DNA from: a virus
Length of the DNA stretch: 20,021 nucleotides
Virus record (IMG/VR): IMGVR_UViG_3300044904_000145
Location: 1-20,021 of that record
Direction: 5' to 3' (one strand)
Positions 1-5,314 of this stretch are shown piece by piece. Position 1 is the first letter of the stretch, and every line of letters starts with the position of its first letter. A program made the position numbers and the translations under genes. The notes beneath the pieces are model-generated. The model saw only the letters and a program-made list of their open reading frames with translations, was not told the origin of the DNA and searched no databases.

Positions 1-23
1 ACCTTTATAAAGAATTCACTTGA

Positions 24-49
24 CAACTTAATAAAGCTTTATTAAGTTG
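24..49. promoter_or_regulatory. 26-bp perfect palindrome, probable operator of the early operon
   Basis: The two 13-base halves (left half CAACTTAATAAAG) are exact reverse complements with no spacer. A TTGACA hexamer at 20-25 overlaps the left edge, so a dimeric repressor bound here would block a rightward promoter. No convincing -10 hexamer was found at 16-18 bp from that hexamer. The site lies 70 bp before the first early gene. The repressor itself would be expected to the left of the window. The palindrome is seen directly; the operator role is inference. Confidence 0.6.
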
Positions 50-54
50 CATCC

Positions 55-99
55 AACGATTAAAACAATTTAGCAACTAAACACATTTAACGATTAAAA
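55..99 (+). repeat. Pair of 11-bp direct repeats in the early leader
   Basis: AACGATTAAAA occurs at 55-65 and again at 89-99, a 34-bp period (about three helical turns), between the palindrome and the first gene. A same-face pair of sites for an activator or repressor is possible. The region is very A-rich, so chance cannot be excluded. Confidence 0.3.
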
Positions 100-119
100 A
101 ACATAAACAGAGTTAATAT

Positions 120-347
120 ATGAAAGTCTTAAAAGAAACACAAACTCCGCTCGATCCACTTGAAGAAAAAATCCGGATAATGCGCTTAGGTAAATCTCTT
201 ACCTATTACGCCGAAAGACTCAACAGAACGGTTGGTGCAATCTCTCAAGCTCTTTCCGGTCATCCTAATACGGATAAACTTTTAGCTCGGATTCATAAAC
301 ATAGTAATTGGCTTGAATCACAAACCAAAGAAAAACAGGTCGCTTAA
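120..347 (+). CDS. Small helix-turn-helix protein, probable early phage regulator
   Basis: This 75-residue basic protein is the first gene of the early operon. Residues about 22-50 (LGKSLTYYAERLNRTVGAIS) read as a helix-turn-helix: a helix with SLTYYAERL, a turn at NRT, and a recognition helix VGAISQALSG. This resembles Cro/Cox-type or XRE-like phage regulators in size and placement. The N-terminal 20 residues and the charged C-terminus (TKEKQVA) are probably flexible. No Shine-Dalgarno site is evident before the ATG, but no better start exists. It likely binds operator DNA near the palindrome just upstream and could tune the early/late or lytic/lysogenic choice. The exact role is inference; the HTH is moderately supported. 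Confidence 0.6.
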   Translation: MKVLKETQTPLDPLEEKIRIMRLGKSLTYYAERLNRTVGAISQALSGHPNTDKLLARIHKHSNWLESQTKEKQVA

Positions 348-380
348 TTCATAAACAATAATTCCGAAAACGGTGAAAGA

Positions 381-554
381 ATGATTTTGAAAAATGAATT
401 ACCACTAAAACCAAATTTGAATTTTGCCAGTTTAATCACAAATGTAAATTCATCTGCATTGTACATATACACTCCTAAAAGTTTCATCGGAAAAATAAAT
501 CGTTCAAATTCAGAAACCCTTTACAAAACGCTGGAAAGATCTAATGATTTGTAA
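381..554 (+). CDS. Small hypothetical protein (57 aa) overlapping the next gene
   Basis: An open frame starts at ATG 381, preceded by GGTGAAAG at suitable Shine-Dalgarno distance, and ends at TAA 552-554. It runs 11 nt into the next coding region in another frame. The product is small and basic (MILKNELPLKPNLNF...), rich in Asn, Ser and Lys, with no membrane segment or recognised motif. It fills a gap that would otherwise be nearly 200 bp in a tightly packed region, and the stop/start overlap with the following gene would suit translational coupling. Function unknown. Its short length makes it a candidate rather than a certain gene. Confidence 0.45.
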   Translation: MILKNELPLKPNLNFASLITNVNSSALYIYTPKSFIGKINRSNSETLYKTLERSNDL

Positions 555-930
555 AGAAATTGATTACATCCGTAAAGTCATAGAGAATTATGAACTAAGT
601 CCTAGCTGGCTATGCAAGCAACTTGGTAATGGTTGGACTAAGCAGCGTTTGAATTATTTGTTGAACTGCGGGAAAGAAATCTCTTCATCCGCTTACCGCG
701 AATTAAGAATTGTGTTTGATAAATACAATTTTGTAATTGATGATTTTGAACCTCTTAAAAAACTTGAAGTTATTTCTGATCAAATTAATCTTGAATCTGC
801 GCATTTAGTACACGACACAATAAATGCAATTGAAGATCACACGCTAACCGATCCCGAAAAAGCTGACATCCTTCTAGATATAAAACACATTGAAAATCGT
901 ATCGAAAAGATTAAGGCGCTTTTAAAATGA
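544..930 (+). CDS. Phage regulatory protein with N-terminal HTH (CII-like)
   Basis: The protein has 128 residues. The N-terminal part (about 8-45) contains VIENYELSPSWLCKQL, then KQRLNYLLNCG, which reads as helix-turn-helix DNA-binding helices of the kind seen in phage CII-like or Cro-like regulators. The C-terminal half (about 75-128) is predicted helical and charged, and ends in a probable coiled coil (IKHIENRIEKIKALL) that could mediate oligomerisation. GGAAAG lies a few bases before the ATG. Its stop overlaps the next start (ATGA). It likely regulates early transcription. An exact family was not recognised. Confidence 0.55.
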   Translation: MICKEIDYIRKVIENYELSPSWLCKQLGNGWTKQRLNYLLNCGKEISSSAYRELRIVFDKYNFVIDDFEPLKKLEVISDQINLESAHLVHDTINAIEDHTLTDPEKADILLDIKHIENRIEKIKALLK

Positions 931-1292
931 TAACCACTTCTGCAGAAAAATTGATACTTCAAAAACTTGACTATCTCACCAAAGAGATCCGGGAATTAAG
1001 AGAAGAAAAAGCAGTTGAAAGCATTGAGGAAATATCAATTCACAAAGCCGCAAAACTTTTACATATCGGCGAAGCTAAACTTATCAGCATGGTTGAATGC
1101 AGAAAAATAAAAGCCATTTCTTATCGTGATCATCAAAGAAAAAAACATTACAGATTTAGGATTTCTGATATTCAGGAATATCAACAAAAGAGTTCTACTT
1201 CAATGAATGATGAAATAGCTGCCGGATTATCCGGCGAAGAAATCGCTCGAAGAATATTTCAAAAAGATAATCGGATGGCAAAAATAGCATGA
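927..1292 (+). CDS. MerR/excisionase-type (HTH_17-like) DNA-binding protein
   Basis: The protein has 121 residues. Residues 1-32 are a charged coiled coil (LILQKLDYLTKEIRELREEK). Residues about 36-85 have the pattern of the winged-helix family used by excisionases: ISIHKAAKLLHIGEAKLISMVECRKIKAI, then a basic wing and FRISDIQEYQQKSS. The closing segment SGEEIARRIFQKDN is a further short helix. In known relatives this fold binds short direct repeats as Xis, or acts as a small regulator. No integrase is visible in the window, so an excision role cannot be supported; regulation of early genes is equally likely. It is coupled to both neighbours by ATGA overlaps. Confidence 0.6.
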   Translation: MITTSAEKLILQKLDYLTKEIRELREEKAVESIEEISIHKAAKLLHIGEAKLISMVECRKIKAISYRDHQRKKHYRFRISDIQEYQQKSSTSMNDEIAAGLSGEEIARRIFQKDNRMAKIA

Positions 1293-1453
1293 AAGAAGGA
1301 ATCGAAATTGTTTTCATCATCGCTTTTTTATTCATGGGAATAAACTTTGCAATTCTTGTAGCCGGGAGACGAAAGGGAGACGTTCAAACGATTAAGAAAT
1401 CGCTTAAGGATAAGGAAGATTTGCAGAAAGAGCTTGACTTGATTAAAAACTAA
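1289..1453 (+). CDS. Small single-pass membrane protein (54 aa)
   Basis: The frame starts at ATG 1289, overlapping the TGA of the gene before it, and ends at TAA 1451-1453. Residues about 5-25 (IEIVFIIAFLFMGINFAILVA) form one strong hydrophobic helix. They are followed at once by GRRKG and a charged, helical tail of about 25 residues (VQTIKKSLKDKEDLQKELDL). The positive residues after the helix predict the tail inside the cytoplasm. Small membrane peptides of this type in early phage operons may act in superinfection exclusion or host membrane takeover, but no motif supports a specific job. Function unknown; the gene itself is well supported by packing and frame. Confidence 0.55.
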   Translation: MKEGIEIVFIIAFLFMGINFAILVAGRRKGDVQTIKKSLKDKEDLQKELDLIKN

Positions 1454-1470
1454 ATAAAACAGGAGACACA

Positions 1471-1755
1471 ATGGAAAACGTATCATTAACACAAGATCAA
1501 TTATTCCAAAGTCTTTTAGAAATCGAAGCAAATCTAAAAGCCATTTACGAAAAACGCACTCAATTAATGACTTCTTTTAGAGATGTCATGAAATCAGATT
1601 TTGCAATTATTAAAAACGAGGACGGCACCTGGACGAGAATAGCCTTCACGGATAATGCAGAAAAAATCAATGAAGGAATCGTAAAGATCGTAAAAGTTGA
1701 AAGGTTTTCCATTAAGGTTGATGTCTTAAAGAATATGCCGAAGGAACTAAAATAA
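1471..1755 (+). CDS. Hypothetical phage protein (94 aa)
   Basis: The start is well defined by AGGAGA seven to eight bases upstream. The first 40 residues are predicted helical with heptad-like spacing (LFQSLLEIEANLKAIYEKRTQL). Residues about 45-90 look like a small beta-rich segment (DFAIIKNEDGTWTRIAFTD ... IVKIVKVERFSIKVDVL). No catalytic motif, cysteine or membrane segment is present. It is followed by a hairpin at 1758-1791. The position in the early operon suggests an accessory DNA-metabolism or host-takeover role. Function not recognised. Confidence 0.6.
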   Translation: MENVSLTQDQLFQSLLEIEANLKAIYEKRTQLMTSFRDVMKSDFAIIKNEDGTWTRIAFTDNAEKINEGIVKIVKVERFSIKVDVLKNMPKELK

Positions 1756-1757
1756 AA

Positions 1758-1791
1758 CAAGCCGACTAACCGTCGAGGGTCAATCAGCTTG
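1758..1791 (-). terminator. Hairpin that pairs fully only as minus-strand RNA; probable leftward terminator
   Basis: Arms 1758-1771 and 1778-1791 flank a 6-nt loop. Read as minus-strand RNA they form 14 continuous pairs including three G-U wobbles. Read as plus-strand RNA the same three positions are C-A mismatches (1763/1786, 1766/1783, 1768/1781). On the minus strand the 3' arm is followed by GTTTTATTTTAG, a U-rich tail as expected of an intrinsic terminator. It lies between two rightward genes, so it suggests a leftward transcript crossing 1830. The structure is seen; the function is inferred. Confidence 0.45.
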
Positions 1792-1826
1792 ATTTTTACA
1801 ACATGACATACAAAAAATGAGAAATT

Positions 1827-1835
1827 ATTATGACA
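1827..1835 (-). promoter_or_regulatory. Possible leftward extended -10 element
   Basis: On the minus strand this reads TGTCATAAT, a TGn plus a five-of-six match to TATAAT. It would start RNA near 1820, giving a transcript of about 75 nt that ends at the hairpin at 1758-1791. The -35 region is poor and the site overlaps the start codon at 1830. It is listed only because it pairs with the strand-biased hairpin. Confidence 0.2.
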
Positions 1836-2039
1836 GATGAAACAGGAAATTTGAAAACTACTTTAACGCCAAAAATTAATCAGGCGTTTGAATATTACAA
1901 AACGATTCATCCCGGGTTAACTCCGGAAGAAAAAGCAACGGCAAAAAATATTATTACATCTCTTATTCTTTCGAATAGAATCAAAACAATGGAAAGAATT
2001 TATCAATTCACTCAATTACTTAAATCTCAACTTAATTAA
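1830..2039 (+). CDS. Small hypothetical helical protein (69 aa)
   Basis: The product is a short, soluble, mostly helical protein. It has a polar N-terminus of about 15 residues and two or three helices (INQAFEYYKTIHPGLTPEEKATAKNIITSLILSNRIKTMERIYQFTQLLKSQL). LTPEEKA is a typical helix cap. There are no cysteines, membrane segments or recognised motifs. No strong Shine-Dalgarno site precedes the ATG. It stands between the strand-biased hairpin and the recombination genes. Function unknown; coding status is supported by uninterrupted tight packing on the same strand. Confidence 0.5.
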   Translation: MTDETGNLKTTLTPKINQAFEYYKTIHPGLTPEEKATAKNIITSLILSNRIKTMERIYQFTQLLKSQLN

Positions 2040-2048
2040 AGGTACAAC

Positions 2049-2741
2049 ATGACAATCGTATCATTAGAAAACATCGATATCCTGAATATCAATATTAAAT
2101 CGGCAATGGAAGACGATGAAGGTTATATCGAACTCAAAAAGAATATTGATCAGGCAATTGCTGAATCAACCGAGCTCGTTATTATTACCTCCGGCGATGT
2201 GAATACCGCCGCGAATTACATAGCGAATTTTAAAAAAATCGCTGCAACCGCTGAAAATCTTCGCGTTCAATACAAGCAACCTTTCCTTGATAAGGGCAGA
2301 GAAGTTGACTCTTTTTTTAATGGCATTCCGCTAATGTTTAGCGACGAGCTTTCAAGGTTAAAGAACGAAATGCTTGATTTCAAAAAGAAAGCCGATGCCG
2401 AAGCAAAAAAGAAAGCGGCTGATGAACGAAAAATCCTTGAGGAAGAAGCTCTTAACAAAGCCATTAAACAGGGTAATGATCAACCGGCAATAGTCCCCGA
2501 GGTGATCATTCAAACAAGGAAGATTTCGGAAATGAATTCTTCGAAAGTTCATAGCCGGAGAACTAAAAAAGCCCTCATAATTGATTTTGTGAAATTTGTT
2601 CACTCTCTAAATGATAAAGAAATTATTCTTTATCTCGACGCCAACATGAAAGCGATCAATGCCGAAAGATCAAAATATGATTATGAAGCAAAAAGCACTT
2701 TTGAAGGTATTGAATTTTCGTTCGAGGAGAGTGTTGTTTAA
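2049..2741 (+). CDS. Coiled-coil protein of the phage recombination module
   Basis: The protein has 230 residues. Residues about 45-95 show the pattern GDVNTAANYIANFKKIAATAENLRVQYKQPFLDKGREVDSFF. In many phages a protein of this pattern (DUF1351-like in general layout) sits directly before or after a PD-(D/E)XK exonuclease and an annealing protein. Residues about 100-145 are a Lys/Ala/Glu-rich coiled coil (KKADAEAKKKAADERKILEEEA). The C-terminal third (about 165-230) is a separate folded domain. AAAGG lies 10 nt before the ATG. Its stop overlaps the nuclease start by one base, implying coupled synthesis. A role as scaffold or regulator of recombination is inferred from context only. Confidence 0.55.
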   Translation: MTIVSLENIDILNINIKSAMEDDEGYIELKKNIDQAIAESTELVIITSGDVNTAANYIANFKKIAATAENLRVQYKQPFLDKGREVDSFFNGIPLMFSDELSRLKNEMLDFKKKADAEAKKKAADERKILEEEALNKAIKQGNDQPAIVPEVIIQTRKISEMNSSKVHSRRTKKALIIDFVKFVHSLNDKEIILYLDANMKAINAERSKYDYEAKSTFEGIEFSFEESVV

Positions 2742-3514
2742 TGGAAAACGAATTCACATATCTAAGACCGACTGGCATTAATACGTTTTTAGATTGCTCG
2801 GCAAAATATCTTTTTCAGGAAATCGAGAAAATTGAAACGCCCAATAAATCCTATCTCGCTTTCGGGAGTTCAATCCATCGAACACTTGAAATTAATTACT
2901 CCCAAAAAATAGAAACTAACCGGGATCTACCGGTTGAAGAAACAAAATCAATTTTTGCCGATACAATTGATGCCGAATTTCAAAAGGTTGATAAACTTGA
3001 TTTCATCGAGGAGAGCCCCGGAATACTAAAAGACCAAGGAATAAAACTCATTGAAAAATATCAACGTGAAGTGGCGCCCCGGATTATCCCAATAGCGGTT
3101 GAACAAAAAATAAAAGTAAAATTCAAAAATTTCGATTACGGTTTATCCGGCACTATTGACCTATATGACTCTAACGATAATGTCGTGGATCATAAAACTA
3201 CCGGGAAACAAATCAACGGAACAATTCCCCTTGGCTATCAACGTCAATTATCAGCTTATGCAATACTTGAGGAAGCGACCGGGAGAAAAGTATCGGGCGC
3301 AAGAATTGATTTTCTTAAAAGAGATACCGCTTCTATTCGACACATTTCCGTTGCAATTGACCGGGAACATTTCTTAAGCATTTTTCAAACTGTAGGGGAT
3401 GCAATTACGAAAGGGGTTTTTATACCTAACAGAAATTCTTTCCTTTGCTCAAAACGATATTGCAAATTTTACGCTGAATGTGAAATCAAATTCGGCGGAA
3501 TAGTTAAAAATTAA
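2741..3514 (+). CDS. PD-(D/E)XK exonuclease, RecB/Cas4-like, with four conserved-type cysteines
   Basis: The protein has 257 residues. Core nuclease motifs are visible in order: H46 in FGSSIHRTLE, then GTIDL with D140, then VVDHKTTGK with D150 and K152, and Q169/Y173 in QRQLSAYA (the RecB-family QxxxY motif). Cys19 near the N-terminus (FLDCSAKYLF) plus Cys236, Cys241 and Cys247 at the C-terminus match the one-plus-three arrangement that holds a 4Fe-4S cluster in AddB and Cas4 proteins. The enzyme should resect DNA ends to give single-stranded tails for the annealing protein encoded next. GAGGAGAG precedes the ATG. Family assignment is firm; Fe-S binding is inferred. Confidence 0.88.
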   Translation: MENEFTYLRPTGINTFLDCSAKYLFQEIEKIETPNKSYLAFGSSIHRTLEINYSQKIETNRDLPVEETKSIFADTIDAEFQKVDKLDFIEESPGILKDQGIKLIEKYQREVAPRIIPIAVEQKIKVKFKNFDYGLSGTIDLYDSNDNVVDHKTTGKQINGTIPLGYQRQLSAYAILEEATGRKVSGARIDFLKRDTASIRHISVAIDREHFLSIFQTVGDAITKGVFIPNRNSFLCSKRYCKFYAECEIKFGGIVKN

Positions 3515-3530
3515 AAGGAGAAAAAGTTTT

Positions 3531-4574
3531 ATGGAAAATTTAGAAATAGAAGGAATGAGCGAAATTAACAGCGCTTCGAATGAAACAATAATGGGTGGCA
3601 ATAATCTAATGCAGACAAAAACGGATTACTCCGCAGCCATCCAGATTCAGAAACCAAGAAAGCTTCAGGTAGTTATTCTCAAATGCGAAGAAGAAGCTGC
3701 TATTGCCGGTGACGAATTCTATTATAGCTGGAGACAGGGCACAGAAATAGTTGAAGGATTAACGGTCGGAGCTGCTCAGGCAATTGCACGTAATTGGGGC
3801 AATTGCGCGATTGATATACGAATTCAGGAAACTCCAACATCATATTTAATTTACGCTGCATTCATTGATCTTGAAACTGGGTTTAATCTCGTCCGTCCAT
3901 TCCGTCAGAATAAACAATCTCCAAAGAAAAAAAACGGAGCTGACATCTACACCGGCGAACGTGGAAAAGACATCATCTTCCAAATAGGCACATCCAAGGC
4001 GACTCGTAACGTCGTGCTTAACGCCATTCCGAAATGGTTAGCTACAAAGGTTATGGTTAAGGCAAAGGATAATGTTAAGGGAAAACTTGAAAAGATGGGA
4101 ATCCCTAAGGCGACTGAAAAAATAGTCAGTAAAGCTTTGGCGCTTGGCATTCCGGAAGAAAGAATTGAAACCGCGTTCGGCAAAAAACATTCCTGGGATA
4201 TCGAAAAATTGGTTCTCCTTATGGGTGCATTGAGATCCATAGAAGACGGGTTCGAAACCATTGATTCTATTTTCCCGATTGAGAAAGAAGATAAGCATAT
4301 AGAACCCGAGGATAAAAAACCGCCGGAATCTCCAAAGCAAACCGGCACTCCGGAAGTAGAAAAGGTTGAAATCGATAAAGAAGAAAAGAAAGAATTAATA
4401 TCAATTAATTGGGACCAACCTATCAGTGTTATTGCCGGCATTGAGGCAATAAAATTTGCCCAAGCTTTAACAAAGTTTAAAAAAGAAAACAAACAACGGC
4501 TGCAGGCATTTGGTGGAAGAGATTTTGAATCGATTGAAAACGCTTTAACAACCCAGGAGCAAAAAGTTAAATAA
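3531..4574 (+). CDS. Probable phage ssDNA-annealing/recombination partner protein
   Basis: The protein has 347 residues. Conserved-looking blocks are EGLTVGAAQAIARNWGN (75-91), an acidic IDLETGFN segment near 112-119, and KATRNVVLNAIPKWL (156-170). This layout matches a phage family of unassigned function found beside PD-(D/E)XK nucleases. The position directly after the nuclease is where RecT, Erf or Sak-type annealing proteins usually lie, so a similar role is inferred. Residues about 255-300 are a charged Pro/Glu/Lys-rich linker to a small C-terminal domain, a pattern that recalls Rad52-like proteins with tails for SSB contact. AAAGGAG lies before the start. No direct motif proves annealing activity. 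Confidence 0.55.
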   Translation: MENLEIEGMSEINSASNETIMGGNNLMQTKTDYSAAIQIQKPRKLQVVILKCEEEAAIAGDEFYYSWRQGTEIVEGLTVGAAQAIARNWGNCAIDIRIQETPTSYLIYAAFIDLETGFNLVRPFRQNKQSPKKKNGADIYTGERGKDIIFQIGTSKATRNVVLNAIPKWLATKVMVKAKDNVKGKLEKMGIPKATEKIVSKALALGIPEERIETAFGKKHSWDIEKLVLLMGALRSIEDGFETIDSIFPIEKEDKHIEPEDKKPPESPKQTGTPEVEKVEIDKEEKKELISINWDQPISVIAGIEAIKFAQALTKFKKENKQRLQAFGGRDFESIENALTTQEQKVK

Positions 4575-4602
4575 TTATTCACAAACCATAAGGAGTAGCA
4601 AC

Positions 4603-5055
4603 ATGACTTACAAACAATTTTTAGAGAAACTGAAAATCAATATTTCTTTTGAACATTCAATAAGAATGCAAATCGGATTTGATCCAAAAAATTCTGACGA
4701 ATGTCTGAAAGCAGTTGAAAGAAACGGCTATGCGCTTCAGTACGTGAAAGATCAATCGGAAGCGGTTTGTCTGAAAGCAGTTGAAACTGACGGCTGTGCG
4801 CTTCAGTACGTGAAAGATCAATCGGAAGCGGTTTGTCTGAAAGCAGTTGAAAGAAACGGCTGTGCGCTTCAGTACGTGAAAGATCAATCGGAAGCGGTTT
4901 GTCTGAAAGCAGTTGAAACTGACGGCTATGCGCTTCAGTACGTGAAAGATCAATCGGAAGCGGTTTGTCTGAAAGCAGTTGAAAGAAACGGCTATGCGCT
5001 TCAGTACGTGAAAGAAGAAATTTTCGAACCGGAAACAACAGAAGAAACTAAGTAA
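4603..5055 (+). CDS. DUF4116-like tandem-repeat protein
   Basis: The protein has 150 residues. After a 33-residue N-terminal region come five copies of a 22-residue unit, CLKAVERNGYALQYVKDQSE plus AV. The last copy breaks into an acidic tail (EEIFEPETTEETK). The unit matches the DUF4116 pattern (a cysteine- or valine-containing helix, xAVxxNGxALxYV, then a short linker), known from proteins of Legionella, giant viruses and some phages, where function is unknown. The helical hairpin repeats suggest a solenoid for protein binding. AAGGAG precedes the start. Copies are almost identical at DNA level, so the array was made recently or is kept uniform by recombination. Coding use is likely: the period is a multiple of three and start and stop lie outside the array. 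Confidence 0.7.
   Translation: MTYKQFLEKLKINISFEHSIRMQIGFDPKNSDECLKAVERNGYALQYVKDQSEAVCLKAVETDGCALQYVKDQSEAVCLKAVERNGCALQYVKDQSEAVCLKAVETDGYALQYVKDQSEAVCLKAVERNGYALQYVKEEIFEPETTEETK
4702..5015 (+). repeat. Five 66-bp tandem repeats (last one partial) inside the DUF4116-like gene
   Basis: Units begin at 4702, 4768, 4834, 4900 and 4966; the fifth matches for 50 bases. Differences fall at only two places. Codons 7-8 of the unit read AGA-AAC in units 1, 3 and 5 but ACT-GAC in units 2 and 4. Codon 10 reads TAT (Tyr) in units 1, 4 and 5 and TGT (Cys) in units 2 and 3. All else is identical, including silent positions. Confidence 0.95.
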
Positions 5056-5075
5056 TAATTATTATATCTATTTAA

Positions 5076-5099
5076 CCGCCGATTAATTTCAGTCGGCGG
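5076..5099 (+). terminator. GC-rich hairpin between the repeat gene and the SymE-like region
   Basis: CCGCCGATT at 5076-5084 pairs with AGTCGGCGG at 5091-5099 through nine pairs, one of them a U-G wobble that exists only in plus-strand RNA, around a 6-nt loop. The downstream sequence (CAATTTATAAAT) has no proper T-run, so it may be a weak terminator, an attenuator or a mRNA-end stabiliser rather than a full stop. Confidence 0.5.
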
Positions 5100-5109
5100 C
5101 AATTTATAA

Positions 5110-5181
5110 ATGAGAAAGATGAGTTCAATTATGGAACACAAAAAAAAATCCTACTCGAAAAGTCGGTTATTTAATGAATAG
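5110..5181 (+). CDS. Possible 23-aa leader reading frame overlapping the SymE-like gene
   Basis: A frame from ATG 5110 (further in-frame ATGs at 5119 and 5131) to TAG 5179-5181 encodes a basic peptide ending KKKSYSKSRLFNE. It overlaps the start of the SymE-like gene by 8 nt in another frame. Its composition and length resemble the basic N-terminal extension that SymE-family proteins often carry, and a run of nine A at 5140-5148 lies inside it. It could be a coupling leader, the N-terminus of a longer SymE joined by frameshifting, or a chance frame. GAGAAAG before 5119 is the best Shine-Dalgarno candidate. Confidence 0.3.
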   Translation: MRKMSSIMEHKKKSYSKSRLFNE

Positions 5182-5308
5182 TGATTTTAATTCAAATCCA
5201 TATATCCGACTTCAAGGGAAATGGCTGAACAATATCGGGTTTAAAATCGGATCTCAATTCATTGCTGAAATTGAGAATAATAAAATCACTCTTAAAGTAA
5301 TCAATTAA
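5174..5308 (+). CDS. SymE-like small protein (AbrB-fold toxin family)
   Basis: This 44-residue protein consists almost wholly of the SymE core: YIRLQGKWLNNIGFKIGSQF, then IAEIENNKITLKVIN. The motif G-K-W-L-x-x-x-G-F-x-x-G and the closing beta strand are diagnostic of the family. In Escherichia coli SymE is an SOS-induced toxin held down by the antisense RNA SymR; relatives are common in phages and Bacteroidota. The N-terminus is shorter than in typical members, and the missing basic segment resembles the overlapping leader frame at 5110. The stop lies 6 nt before the replication gene, so both probably share one transcript. No antisense promoter was convincingly found. Family call good; toxicity inferred. 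Confidence 0.7.
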   Translation: MNSDFNSNPYIRLQGKWLNNIGFKIGSQFIAEIENNKITLKVIN

Positions 5309-5314
5309 AAGACT

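Noticed and set aside
2028-2036. CAACTTAAT, matching nine bases of the palindrome half-site at 24-49
   Set aside because: It is only a half-site at the end of a coding region without a partner; chance is the simplest explanation.
3947-4582. A 211-residue open frame on the minus strand
   Set aside because: It is a shadow of the recombination-partner gene on the plus strand; low-complexity Ser/Phe-rich translation and no ribosome site.
4702-5015. Repeat array as a CRISPR
   Set aside because: The units are contiguous, with no unique spacers, and translate as a protein repeat.
4637-5038. Long minus-strand frames through the repeat array
   Set aside because: A 66-bp unit without stops in a frame keeps that frame open through every copy, so these frames are a by-product of the repeats.
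5110-5200. SymR-like antisense promoter opposite the SymE-like gene
   Set aside because: The best minus-strand candidate (TTGAAT, 16 bases, TAAATA) has a poor -10, so it is not supported.
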